A stretch of 64,000 nucleotides of DNA, taken from positions 118,067,000-118,130,999 of the forward strand of contig CM041776.1 in NCBI GenBank assembly GCA_023374045.1. Reading direction: 5' to 3'. This DNA comes from Limonium bicolor (Eukaryota > Streptophyta > Magnoliopsida > Caryophyllales > Plumbaginaceae). How positions within the stretch are numbered: position 1 is the stretch's first letter; each line of letters begins with the position of its first letter. A model generated the notes under the pieces. It made no database searches. It was not told the DNA's origin and was given only the letters and a program-made list of their open reading frames with translations. This document shows, piece by piece, positions 44,522 through 54,265 of this stretch. Position numbers and translations under genes: made by a program.

Positions 44522-46311
44522 TGTGAGCCTCGATTTTAAACCCTATCCTATGTTGATTAAATTGATTGGGATCTAGTCGGGTTTTAGGTCCACTTATAAC
44601 CTAAGATTAATAACTATGTCATAAAACAATAATTATTGAAACCTAAGCTAGCTCACTGGAACCTATTATGAGTCGCCACCTAATTTTAACCTAGAGTAAA
44701 TCAGGAAAGGTAGAGTTTGGGTTCGGGGGCTTGGTATTCGACTTATTTAGGGTTCAAATTACTTTCATTACCCTTCCTTGGTCGTTTTTCCTCTACTTGG
44801 TTTATTTACGGCTTATTACGAGTCGTTTTAACCTAAGTGCACGAGTTTTTGTTTTTTTGTGTTTTTAGCATTTTTTGACAGAAACTTAAAGTGAAATTAA
44901 AAGCTACCTAAACTAGGGTTTCGGAGGCAGAATTAGGTCAAATTTTGCTTACGTCCGTAGCCACGGACCCCATGTCCGAGACCACGGACCCCAGTTAACC
45001 TAATTATACAGAAGAATCGAAATTAAAGGAAAAACAAAAAAAATTGCAAAGTCCGGGGCCACGGACAGGCTGTCCGTGGGCCCGGACATTATTAGAAAAC
45101 CTAAATTTTGAATTTTTTAAAATCCCGCCGCCGTCCGTGGGCGTCCGGGCTTACAGACAGGGAGTCCGGACCCCGGACTTGACGTCCGTGGGTGCGGACC
45201 GCCCTCGGACGACGGCTTTGAGGTTGTTCCCGAAAGTGTTTTTGGCTCAAATTTTATGGGTGTGTAGCCTGAAAGATGTACAAGACGTTAGTGATTGAAA
45301 GTTTTCAATTTGAATTCGAAATAAGCACGAAACTTGGTAAACAAGTTATTGGACAGAAGCTTAAACAAACAGCAATATAGAAGCGTAGAAGGGTTAGTTT
45401 GAGCCCAAATTTTGAGGCAAGACAGATAATACCGTAGAGAATTAGGGAAGTGGTGTTTCTACCTGTTTTACCTTCGGATTCACAACGATTCTTCACACCG
45501 GGATTCGTCGAGTGCTCCGTTGATGGCAGACCCGAAAGGTTTTCGAACCAAGCTTCTGGTTGTTGGTTGTTCTTGCTGTTCTTCACGTTTTGGAGGTGGT
45601 TTGGTTGATGTTTGATGATTGATGATGTTGTGGGAGTTGAAAAATATGTTTTAGTGTTGATTTTGGTGAGATTTCGGTGTTTGATTGTGGCTCTGGAGCT
45701 CAAAAACATGGAGAGAGAGAGACCGCCTTCTTTGAGAGTCTAGGGTTCTTGAGGTTATGAGATTCTCCTTTTATCCAAAAACCTATCCCCTTATATAGAC
45801 TTTCTTAAAGATAAAAAAAATCTAGTAAAAGTAAGATTTTTTGGTATTTTAATTAAAAGACTTCCCAAAGGAATTTTGCTGTGAAATTTTAACCACATGT
45901 CAAGGATGGATATTATGAATTTTCTGAGGTGGAACCGAATTTTTTAAATGTTGGAATATTTTTAAATTGAATTTCCCGTCAGATTCAGTCAGAAATTGCT
46001 AGAAAATTATTGGAAATTCGAAAAATCAAAATTCTAACGCCATTATGCTTAAAATGTCATCCTCTATCATGGGTTAAAATATCAAAGCATTTCAAGCTGA
46101 TTTGGGCGTCCCTTGGAGGAGAGAGAAAGCCTATAGGAGGTCTTAGGAGCCTTAAAAATTATGAAAACGCCCCTGACAATGACGAAGCTGCTCTCCATGC
46201 CCTGGGATGCGCCGATCGAGCCGGGATCTCTCACTACTTGACTAAAATGCCCCTCACAACACCAGCACCCCGTAGACCCTAACTCGGGGGGTCAAAATTT
46301 TGGGTATAACA
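44522..46311 (-). repeat. 5' LTR of C
   Basis: 1790 bp. TATA box TATATAAG at 45797-45790, leader with donor-like motif at 45472, palindromic GTCCG array at 44953-45213. It retains the 21-bp array unit (45067-45087) that is missing from the 3' LTR. It is followed on the + strand by the duplicated target ATGCC. Confidence 0.95.
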
Positions 46312-46316
46312 ATGCC

Positions 46317-48400
46317 AACCCACGTGCATATACTTACCTGCCTTTGCAATAGAGGATCTCAAAAGAGCCGGAGCCATGGCCCCTCCCTACCATCTTTCAC
46401 AAAAACAACAAATGAAATGTTCGAAAAAATTAGTGAGTCAATGCAACTCCAAAGCCAAACACCAAGAAAGAGCACCAAAAATGTTCAAGAAGATCAATGA
46501 GTCAATGCAACTCCAAAACTGAAAGCCAAAATACAATGGAAAGAACGCTTGAGAAATTAGATGAGCCAAATGCAATTTCAAAAACACAAAAATGAGAAGA
46601 AGGTTCAAACTGTACACCAGAAGAGGCAAGAAAGAGAAATCCAAATCCAAAGGACCAATGATGTCCCGTAGAAATCAATAAAGGTTATCAAAACCCGTCT
46701 AATCATTCCACCCATGGCGAAGGCGAAACATATCCTCTATTGCACAAAAGCTTCACAACTCCCAAACAAATCCTCCATTCCCATGTGACATGCATCATAC
46801 CCTCAGCCCCGTTATAACCTAATAAAAGACCTCTGACGTGTTAGTTAATGAGCGCTAACTGAAAGTATCAGATCTGAAACATGAATCATAAGTTTCATAC
46901 TTGTTATCAAACATGTCCTACCTTATAACAAAGGGACCATGAGCGAATGAGTGTGACTTTATCTCACAAGGTCTTTAGAGTGCAAGTGAATCTTCGATTG
47001 AACCACCAAATCATGAATAACCTACCCCATTGCAGGTGAGGAACTTCTAAGGATTGGAAAGTCCAAAACCTCGAAAAAAATTCTTAGGAAAATACTGCTC
47101 CGAGCATCGAGAGTAACATCACACCATTAGCACACACGACCATACTCACGAGAGATTGACCCACATCCCTCCATGAAAGGAAAGTGATTCACGCATTCTA
47201 GTTCAACAATCACTCAAGATCAAACCGAAGATGTCTTATATTCGTAAACCTCATAGTAATAGAGATAGGACCGTACCTTCTCTCCAAAAAAAACCACATA
47301 TGCATTATGCATCGCATCTAGCATTTAATGGCTGCATACATCGTAATCGCTTCATCTCCAACATCCGACCGGTAAGAACTATGCCTAGTCTCGCTGAAGG
47401 TGGACTTCAGTTGTAGTTGTTGAAGCGTAACTTTAGATAAAAAGATGTCAACTGGAGCCATCCCAGGCTATCACCGAGCTTCATCGAACCATTCAAGAGC
47501 TATCCGGAGCCACATGAAGACCATCCCGGAGCCATCCACTGCCATACTCAATCCCTATCGACACCACTTCTAAGCCAATCTGGAGCCATGCGGGAGTCCT
47601 CCTCAAAACATTGAGACCATTCTTAGAGCTACACAAGGGCCATCCCTACAGTTTGAGAACAATACGAGAGCCACTTCAAATCATGTCTGAGCCATTTCCT
47701 CATCAAATCCTCACCCATAAAGAATCGAACTACGTATGGTCTGATCTCAATATGGAATTGAGTACGTAGGCAGCCCACCCAGGGTGCGACCGCCTCAAAG
47801 GCAAAACCTCCCTTTTCCCCTCAGTGTCATTAAAGTGAACCAACCAAAGCATCGTCATGCTCAATCAGCACAAGGTCATCCCGGAGCCATCCATGGAAAT
47901 CCTGGAACCATGATGGGAACTCCCAACAAGTCATGCAACAGTGTTTCATCGTTCACCCATGAAAAACCATTCACTCACTACAAAGTCCACAATAAATCCC
48001 GTCGAACAGCAATAAATCCATCATCGGAGCCATATACCACCTTGAAAAAAAATCTCAAGGCAAATCAAAGCCCACATATTGCCACAAAATCACCAACCAT
48101 GTCAAACCCACCAACCACCCCGAGACCATTGGTCACACCGGAGCCATCAGTGCCTACTAGAGCCATCAGCGCATACTGGAGCCATCAACGCATGTTGGAG
48201 CCATCTCATATCCTTGAAGCCATGCCGGAGCCATACCGGAGCCATCCCGAGGTTTTGATGTAACTCTAGAGCCATCTGCTCACACAAAAAACCTACACCC
48301 ACAAACAGGGAGTTCAATTCAATTAATACATTTGTTAACCATCTCACATTGCATATCACTTGCATATACCCACAAAATTTGCTCACTATCTGACGCATCT
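46317..48400 (+). other. Interior of B, right part: non-coding
   Basis: Continues the B interior after C. No gag/pol motif in any frame. 47450-48260 is rich in GGAGCCATCC-type words (~20 scattered copies), which produces meaningless open frames such as 47784-48263. A GTACGTAGGCAGCCC module (47728-47822) repeats one from the LTR (18702-18800). Confidence 0.65.
47728..47822 (+). repeat. GTACGTAGGCAGCCC module, copy 2
   Basis: Matches 18702-18800 in order: GGTCTGATCTCAATATGGAA, TTGAGTACGTAGGCAGCCCA, GGGTGCGACC, AAACC and CCCTTTTCCCC. The copies differ at several positions, so the duplication is not recent. Confidence 0.65.
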
Positions 48401-50550
48401 TCACACCCGCTAGGCAGCTATTGCGCTACTAGTGTGGTCGCATTTCATTTTACACCCGCTAGACAGCTATTGCGCTACTAGTGCGGTTGAATTTTTCGTT
48501 TTACACCTGCTAGACAGCTATTACGCTACTAGTACGGCCGCCTTTCGTTTTACACCTGTTAGATAGTTATTGTGCAACTAGTACGGTAGCCTTTCATTTT
48601 ACATCCGCTAGACAGCTATTGCGCTACTAGTGCGGTCAAATTTTTCGTTTTACACCTGCTAGACAGCTATTGCGCTACTAGTACGGTCGCCTTTCATTTT
48701 ACACCCACTAGACAGCTATTGCGCTACTAGTGCGGTCGAATTTTTTGTTTTACACCTGCTAGACAGCTATTGCGCTACTAGTACGGTCGCCTTTCATTTT
48801 ACACCCGCTAGGCAGCTATTGCGCTACTAATGCGGTCAAATTTCATTTTACACCCACTAGACAACTATTGCGCTACTAGTGCGGTCGAATTTTTTGTTTT
48901 ACACCTGCTAGGCAGCTATTGCGCTACTAGTACGGTCGCCTTTCGTTTTACACCTGCTAGACAGCTATTGCGCTACTAGTACGGTTGCCTTTCATTTTAT
49001 ACCCGCTAGGCAGCTATTACGCTACTAGTGTGGTCCTGCCGTTTTTTTCTATTAGGCAGCTATTACGCTACTAGTGCGAGATCGTTCATTTCATAACCCA
49101 CTAGGCAGCTATTACGCTACTAGTGCGGTCCCACTTTTTTCCTCCACTAGGCAGCTATTACGCTACTAGTTCAAGTTCATTTACTTCATAACCCGCTAGG
49201 CAGCTATTACGCTACTAGTATGGTCCCGCTTTTTCCTCCACTAGGAAGCTATTACGCTACTAGTGCGAGATCGTTCACTTCATAACCCGCTAGGCAGCTA
49301 TTACTAGGGCTGCCCAAAAAATTCCGAAACCACGGTATCCGACCGAAACCGAAGTGAACCGTACCTGTTTTCAGGTTAACCGTACCGGTTCTTGATGTAT
49401 GGTTAACCGAACCGTGTAAATTGACCGGTTTCGGTTTCGGTAATGGTATTGAATTTTCCAAAACGGTTAACCGCTCGGTTAACCACGGTTAACCGATTAT
49501 ATAAACAACCAAAATCTTTAAATATTAATGTTCACCTTATATAATAATTAATGTTAGTTATTGAGGGAATATGCACAATATTATATTTTTTGTCACATAT
49601 GTTTGATTTGTCACTCATGAATTAGGTGAATGATCAATGTTATACTATAATATTAATCGTATGGGTCTTATCAATAATAAAAAAATACACGGCTATAAGG
49701 TTAACCGATAAAACCGAACCGAACTAAAGGTTAACCGGTCTAAAAAGAATGGTAATGGAATCGGATTTTAGAAAACTGAATTAAACGGTTAACCGAATCC
49801 GGTTAACCGATCTAAATGGAATGGTAATGGAATTGGATTTTAGAAAACCGAAGACCCGGTTAACCGAAAGCGGTTAACCGAATAAGGCGGTTAACCTACC
49901 ATGGGCAGCCCTAGCTATTACGCTACTAGTGCAGTCTCACTTTTTTCCTCCACAAGACAGCTGTTACGCTACTAGTGCGAGTTCATTCAGTTCATAACCC
50001 GCTAGGTAGCTATTACGCTACTAGTGTGGTCCCGCTTTTTCCTCCACTAGGAAGCTATTACGCTACTACTGCGAGATCATTCACTTCATAACCCGCTAGG
50101 CAGCTATTACGCTACTAGTGCGGTCTCGCTATTTTCCTCCACTAGACAGCTGTTACGCTACTAGTGTGAGTTCGTTCACTTCATAACTCGCTAGGCAGCT
50201 ATTACGCTACTAGTGCGGTCCCGCTTTTTCCTCCACTAGGAAGCTATTATGCTACTAGTGCGAGATCGTTCACTTCATAACCCGCTAGGCAGCTATTACG
50301 CTACTAGTGCGGTCTCGTTTTTTTCCTCCACTAGAAAGCTATTACGCTACTAGTGCGGGATCGTTCACTTTATAACCCGCTAGGCAGCTATTACGCTACT
50401 AGTGCGGTCCCGCTTTTTTCCTTCACTTGGCAGCTATTACGCTACTAGTGCGAGATCGTTCACTCATAACCCGCTAGGCAGCTATTACGCTACTAGTGTG
50501 GTCCCAATCTTTCCCACCCGCTAGGCAGCTATTACGCTACTAGTACGGTA
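48401..50550 (+). repeat. Satellite-like ~50-bp array in the 3' UTR of B
   Basis: About 32 copies of a 45-51-bp unit with the core AGCTATT(A/G)CGCTACTAGT. In the first third (to ~49020) units share TTTTACACC(C/T)GCTAGACAG spacers. Further on, two spacer types alternate (GGTCCCGCTTTTTCCTCCA and GAGATCGTTCACTTCATAAC), forming a ~95-bp dimer. The array is split by a MITE at 49305. Tandem repeats directly upstream of the 3' LTR are documented for Tat/Ogre elements and are thought to seed genomic satellites. Confidence 0.92.
49305..49913. mobile_element. hAT-type MITE inside the array of B
   Basis: Terminal inverted repeats TAGGGCTGCCC(A) at both ends and an 8-bp duplication GCTATTAC (49297-49304 and 49914-49921) identify a hAT superfamily insertion. 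The 609-bp body is non-coding, built largely from GGTTAACCG and ACCGAAACCGG words in both orientations, and AT-rich in the centre. Without a transposase it would depend on an autonomous hAT relative. Confidence 0.9.
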
Positions 50551-50567
50551 CACAATCGAAGTATTAT

Positions 50568-50812
50568 AGGCTCGTCATAAGTCCTATAGCTAGATGTCAA
50601 GAGGTCTAGTTGAGGCTCTCCTAAGTCCTCGTACTTTCATTTACATTCTAGGCTCGTCATAAGCCCTAGGACTGGATGTCAAGAGGTCCAGTTGAGGCTC
50701 TCCTAAGTCCTCGTGCACGCCACACCAATCTATTGTTAGCATTCCAGGCTCGTCATAAGTCCTAGGGCTGGATGTCAAGAGGTCTAGTTGAGGCTCGTAA
50801 TAAGTCCTTGTG
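50568..50812 (+). repeat. Three-unit repeat with AGGCTCGTCATAAG core, 3' UTR of B
   Basis: Units begin at 50568, 50650 and 50746. Each starts AGGCTCGTCATAAG(T/C)CCTA and continues with GGATGTCAAGAGGTC(T/C)AGTT. The core equals the sense-strand core of the 31-bp array of C (25461-25910). Confidence 0.8.
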
Positions 50813-50892
50813 CATTCAGCTATCATATCATTTCCCGTCGCATTCATACATTGTCTTCCTCGTGGTCGCATCCCAACGCACCACAAGCCATA

Positions 50893-50990
50893 GTGAGAAT
50901 TTTTGGCGCCCTCTCAACCTTGATCCAATTCTGCAAGCGTTTGCAAAATTGAATCAAGGGGAGCCATCTATAGACACCAAAAATTCTCAC
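50893..50990 (+). other. Nested inverted repeats around the PPT / 3' LTR junction of B
   Basis: An outer 14-bp perfect inverted repeat joins GTGAGAATTTTTGG (50893-50906) with CCAAAAATTCTCAC inside the LTR (50977-50990). An inner 19-bp stem with two mismatches (50918-50936 with 50941-50959, loop GCGT) includes the start of the PPT (AATCAAGGGGAG). The 3' LTR begins at 50969. Confidence 0.8.
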
Positions 50991-52159
50991 CCCAAAAAAA
51001 CAAAATTCAGATAAATAAATTAAATAAGAGGGGTCGTCGCCTTTCTTTTCAAAACTTATTCACGAGCATACCAAAATGAAACTGTCATTTTATGACAAAA
51101 ATTTTAAATCAATTTTCAAAGCATTTCAGAAAGGCATAATTATTCGAAAATGAATTTCCAACGACATTCCGGTTTTAAACACGTCCTTTTTGTTTTATTC
51201 ATATATTTTAGCATTTTATTATGTTATATTCTATTTTTATTGCTTGTTTGTTTATCCATTCAGTCTTTCTTCATTTTCATTTTAATGTTATCATTTTATG
51301 CATCTTCCACTATTATTATTCATATTGGTATATTTCGTTTTGTTGCAAATTCCATTAAACTTTCTCTGATTTCATTTTATATTGTTATTTGTTTATTCTA
51401 CCTTATTTTCTGCTACTTGTACATACGCAGTTCAACTTTCATTTTTACTGCATTCATTTATATTTTAACCTCCATTTTATTAATACTATTTCATGTACTC
51501 ATTTTGTGTTATTTTATTTTATATCTTTATTATGTTTTGTATTTTCATCATTTATACTTTATTATTTCATGAATGACATTTAGTCAGTTGTTTGTATATT
51601 ACGTCAATAATCTTCGCCAGCTTAGTTGATATGTGCATACTATTGGAAACCGTAGGTCAGGGGTTCGAGTCCCCCACTGTTGCCAGAGATGATTTTTTTG
51701 TGTTTAGTTTTGCTTTCAAACGTTGTCTTCCTTGCTTGACCTCGGGTCAAACCCGACCCAAAAGCATAATAAAACCCTTGTTAACCACCATCTTTCCTAG
51801 AAAACCCTAAACCCATTGTTATAAAACCGAATACAGTAGCCGTGTCCCTGATCTCTCGTTCTTTGATCCCTGGTTCTTTCATCTCTGAAAAAATAAAAAT
51901 AAAAACTCATAACTGAGCACGGCTCCCATGAAGAACCAACCTCACTCCACATCTACACTTGCATTTTCCTTCCTGAAGCCAACACGATGCTTTCTTCGAC
52001 ATTAGCCGCCTCACCCTCTCATTTATCGGCCATCTTCATACGGTTGCCCAACTTCTGTAGATTGGAAACCCAAACATGAATCAGTCCTGTCATCTAGCTT
52101 AAGTCGTTTCTTGTTCATCTGATACCCCTACTCGACAACCCAAAAACAACAACATTCAT
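50969..52159 (+). repeat. 3' LTR of B, interrupted by D
   Basis: Matches 15685-16850 closely. It begins TATAGACACC (TG-to-TA at the first dinucleotide) and stops at CAACATTCAT, where D starts; the 5' copy continues TTACTTTCGC at that point. Contains the tRNA-like segment (box A 51618-51629, box B 51662-51672, T-run 51693-51699) and the TATA box (51820-51826). Confidence 0.9.
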
Positions 52160-52252
52160 TGTAACACCCCATCCAACAACAACACACTTAACAACAAACT
52201 GCAGCGGAAAATATACTTCATCACATTACTTAACTCGTTGGTGTTACACGCC

Positions 52253-52274
52253 GTTAACCACCCACGTGGCTAAC
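52253..52274 (-). other. Conserved LTR hairpin of D
   Basis: On the minus strand GTTAGCCAC-GTGG-GTGGTTAAC, nine pairs including one G-T. At pair 6 it has C-G where H has T-A and G has T-G. Confidence 0.6.
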
Positions 52275-53918
52275 AAGGCTATTACATATACATTGTATCG
52301 GTCTGATGGACTAGATTCCCGAGCAACTGTACATTACTATACCTTCCCATTAACAACAACCAACATACATAAGCCTCCCGACTGTACCGAGTATTTACAA
52401 ACTGGTGTCGATAACAATTTCGGTCTTACTACACCTACTGTACATATACAACTTAAATGACTACCCATGTACAAACGACTACCCCGTCCTACTCTCGAAT
52501 GGCTTCCAGCTCCTTGTACCTGAAATAGGAAAAAGAAGAGAAAGGGTGGCCTCCCAGGGGCTCAGCACCTTTGCTGGTATGGTAATCCCGCAGCCCGCAT
52601 GCTACCGGGCCACGCACAACTAATTGTCGTCTTAGCATGCGGTTGATTATATTTGAATCATGCATGTAAAATATCAACACACAACACATCACATTCCACC
52701 ACAATGGGCTCAACAAACAGATAACACTTCCATACTTGATAAGTCACTCATTGTGTTCATTAACCCTAGAGGGTTCTCCTCTAGTGGAGCTACTTCCTTA
52801 ATAGACGACACTTACCCAATAATCGGGTTATCCATAAACGTCTCTTTCATAAACTGGGATTCATATCCATGATCCACGTACACCACATGACAACACTTTT
52901 CACGTTTCAACATGCACATAACATAACATCGCAATGGGAATTACAGTACAACAATAACATATAACATAACGGGAACGGTTCTCTTAGGAACCGACCCAAA
53001 CATAGTTAATTCACTTGTGAGCCTAGAGAATGATGTCACCCTCATGATAAACTCGTTATACAACACTCATTACCGTCCTAATAGTCGGACGAGTACTTAA
53101 GTTAAGATGGTTCGGATATAGTGCCCCGAACACACCACACAAACACATGTTCCCCTAAACCGATCATAAGTCAGAATAGCTAAGCTTTGGAGTAAGCTAA
53201 TGGGAGATCGTAACCCGTGGAGGAAACAACCATAACAGAGAGGAGGGTAAAGCTAAGAAGGATACCCACTCCCAAACAACGCGCGACCGGAACAACCGGA
53301 TTCCTCACCCCCCCCATAATATATATATAAACATAGTTAAGGGCTCCACTGTGGAACCTATCACATCCATACACCATACAGTATTACAACTGGATTAAAC
53401 ACAAGGGAGGTCCATACATTCACACACAAACATCACACAATTAACTCACACATAGCCGTGGTTAGAACGTTCCCATGGTTTGGGTCGTTAAATCCGGATA
53501 CCGTTCTCTTATGTGATCCTAGATTTGGTTAGCTAAGGTATAACACTTTCGAGGTTAAACGGTATCGGAATTGAACACGCCACATAAATGAATTACTATA
53601 AACTCATTACATGTTTTATCTTACAACGTGGCAAACATACAGAAAAACACATTGGCATACAAGCCGGTGTAATCCGGTAGGACACAGGTTGCAAGAAAAC
53701 CATACCTTGGCCCTTGCTGCATACGAGTCCCGCCAAACGTGGTTCCTAAACATGATTAGTGATGTTGGTTAATTAATTTATTTAACTTTTGAATACCAAG
53801 TGTTTTAACATGATTATATGTCATGTTTCCTTACTTAATTCACACTTGATTATCCTTGTTACACCCACTAGGGTTTACTACTTAAGTCACTCTTGTTTGT
53901 TTTTTTTAACAAGTTTTG

Positions 53919-54265
53919 GTCCGACCGACCTTACCGACCGACCTTACCGACCGACCTTACACAAGATCGGTCCATTCCAGAACACATTACCGTCAAAAAT
54001 TCTACTCCGACCGACCTTGCAAGTTCGGTCCACAAGGTCGGTCCATTCCAGAAACAATTCCCGTTCAAAAATTTAGACACGACCGACCTTGCAAGTCCGG
54101 TCCCAAGGTCGGTCCATTCCAGAAACTTAATCCGTACCAAAAATATAAGCCCCGACCGACCTTGCAAGTCCGGTCCCCAAGGTCGGTCCATTCCAGAAAC
54201 TCTTTCCGGTAGTGTAAACTGAGCTCAACCGACCTTGCAGGTCCGGTCCCTAAGGTCGGTCGGCT
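53919..54265. repeat. Palindromic GGACCG/CGGTCC array of D
   Basis: After a CCGACCGACCTTA triplet repeat, about five units of ~62-66 bp carry CCGACCTTGCAAGTCCGGTC followed by CCAAGGTCGGTCCATTCCAG. Each unit can fold on its GACCGACC/GGTCGGTC arms. Position within the LTR corresponds to the array of G. Confidence 0.8.

Larger units (their letters stand above)
43643..45471 (-). promoter_or_regulatory. Candidate 5' UTR intron of C
   Basis: On the minus strand, a donor-like CCGAAG|GTAAAACAGG in the LTR leader (GT at 45471-45470) and an acceptor-like CTTTTTGCTTAAAACAG|GC (AG at 43645-43644) bracket ~1.83 kb containing the palindromic array, LTR end, PBS and hairpin leader. Splicing would put the gag ATG 22 bases into the second exon. 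Motif-based inference; no transcript seen. Confidence 0.4.
23069..46311 (-). mobile_element. Element C: Tat-type gag-protease element without RT (TR-GAG-like), hosting G
   Basis: LTRs at 23069-24822 and 44522-46311 share both ends (TGTGAGCCTCG...GGGTATAACA on the + strand). The whole is flanked by the duplication ATGCC (23064-23068 and 46312-46316). PBS position (44501-44518) and PPT position (24823-24840) show that it reads on the minus strand. Without the nested G the interior is ~5.9 kb. It encodes Gag, a protease and a G-patch (43622 to 41704) but no RT, RNase H or integrase. It is therefore non-autonomous, of the kind described as TR-GAG. Tandem repeats sit between its 3' UTR and PPT, as in Tat/Ogre elements. 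Confidence 0.9.
15685..52159 (+). mobile_element. Element B: Tat/Ogre-type non-autonomous LTR retrotransposon (hosts C, D and a MITE)
   Basis: The 5' LTR (15685-19486) and 3' LTR (from 50969) share a start, TG/TA-TAGACACCAAAAATTC, and more than 1.1 kb of close similarity. A PBS (TGGCGACTCTGCTAGGGA) follows the 5' LTR, and a PPT precedes the 3' LTR. Removing C (23069-46311 plus one duplicated target) leaves ~8 kb of interior with no recognisable gag or pol. The Tat/Ogre assignment rests on the PBS, the very long LTR and the tandem repeats just before the 3' LTR, a documented feature of that lineage. The 3' LTR is cut at 52159 by D, so its far end and the right TSD lie outside the window. B sits inside the integrase of E. 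Confidence 0.82.

Noticed and set aside
48401..50550. CRISPR-like array
   Set aside because: Units are ~50-bp tandem monomers with related spacers inside a plant retrotransposon; no unique spacers and no bacterial context.
53280..53335. C-run followed by AT microsatellite as a regulatory signal
   Set aside because: Simple sequence within LTR D; nothing links it to a function.
53789..54222. Overlapping ORFs with repeated RPTLQVRS / TDLASSV
   Set aside because: Three frames of the same palindromic minisatellite; repeat translation, not a protein.
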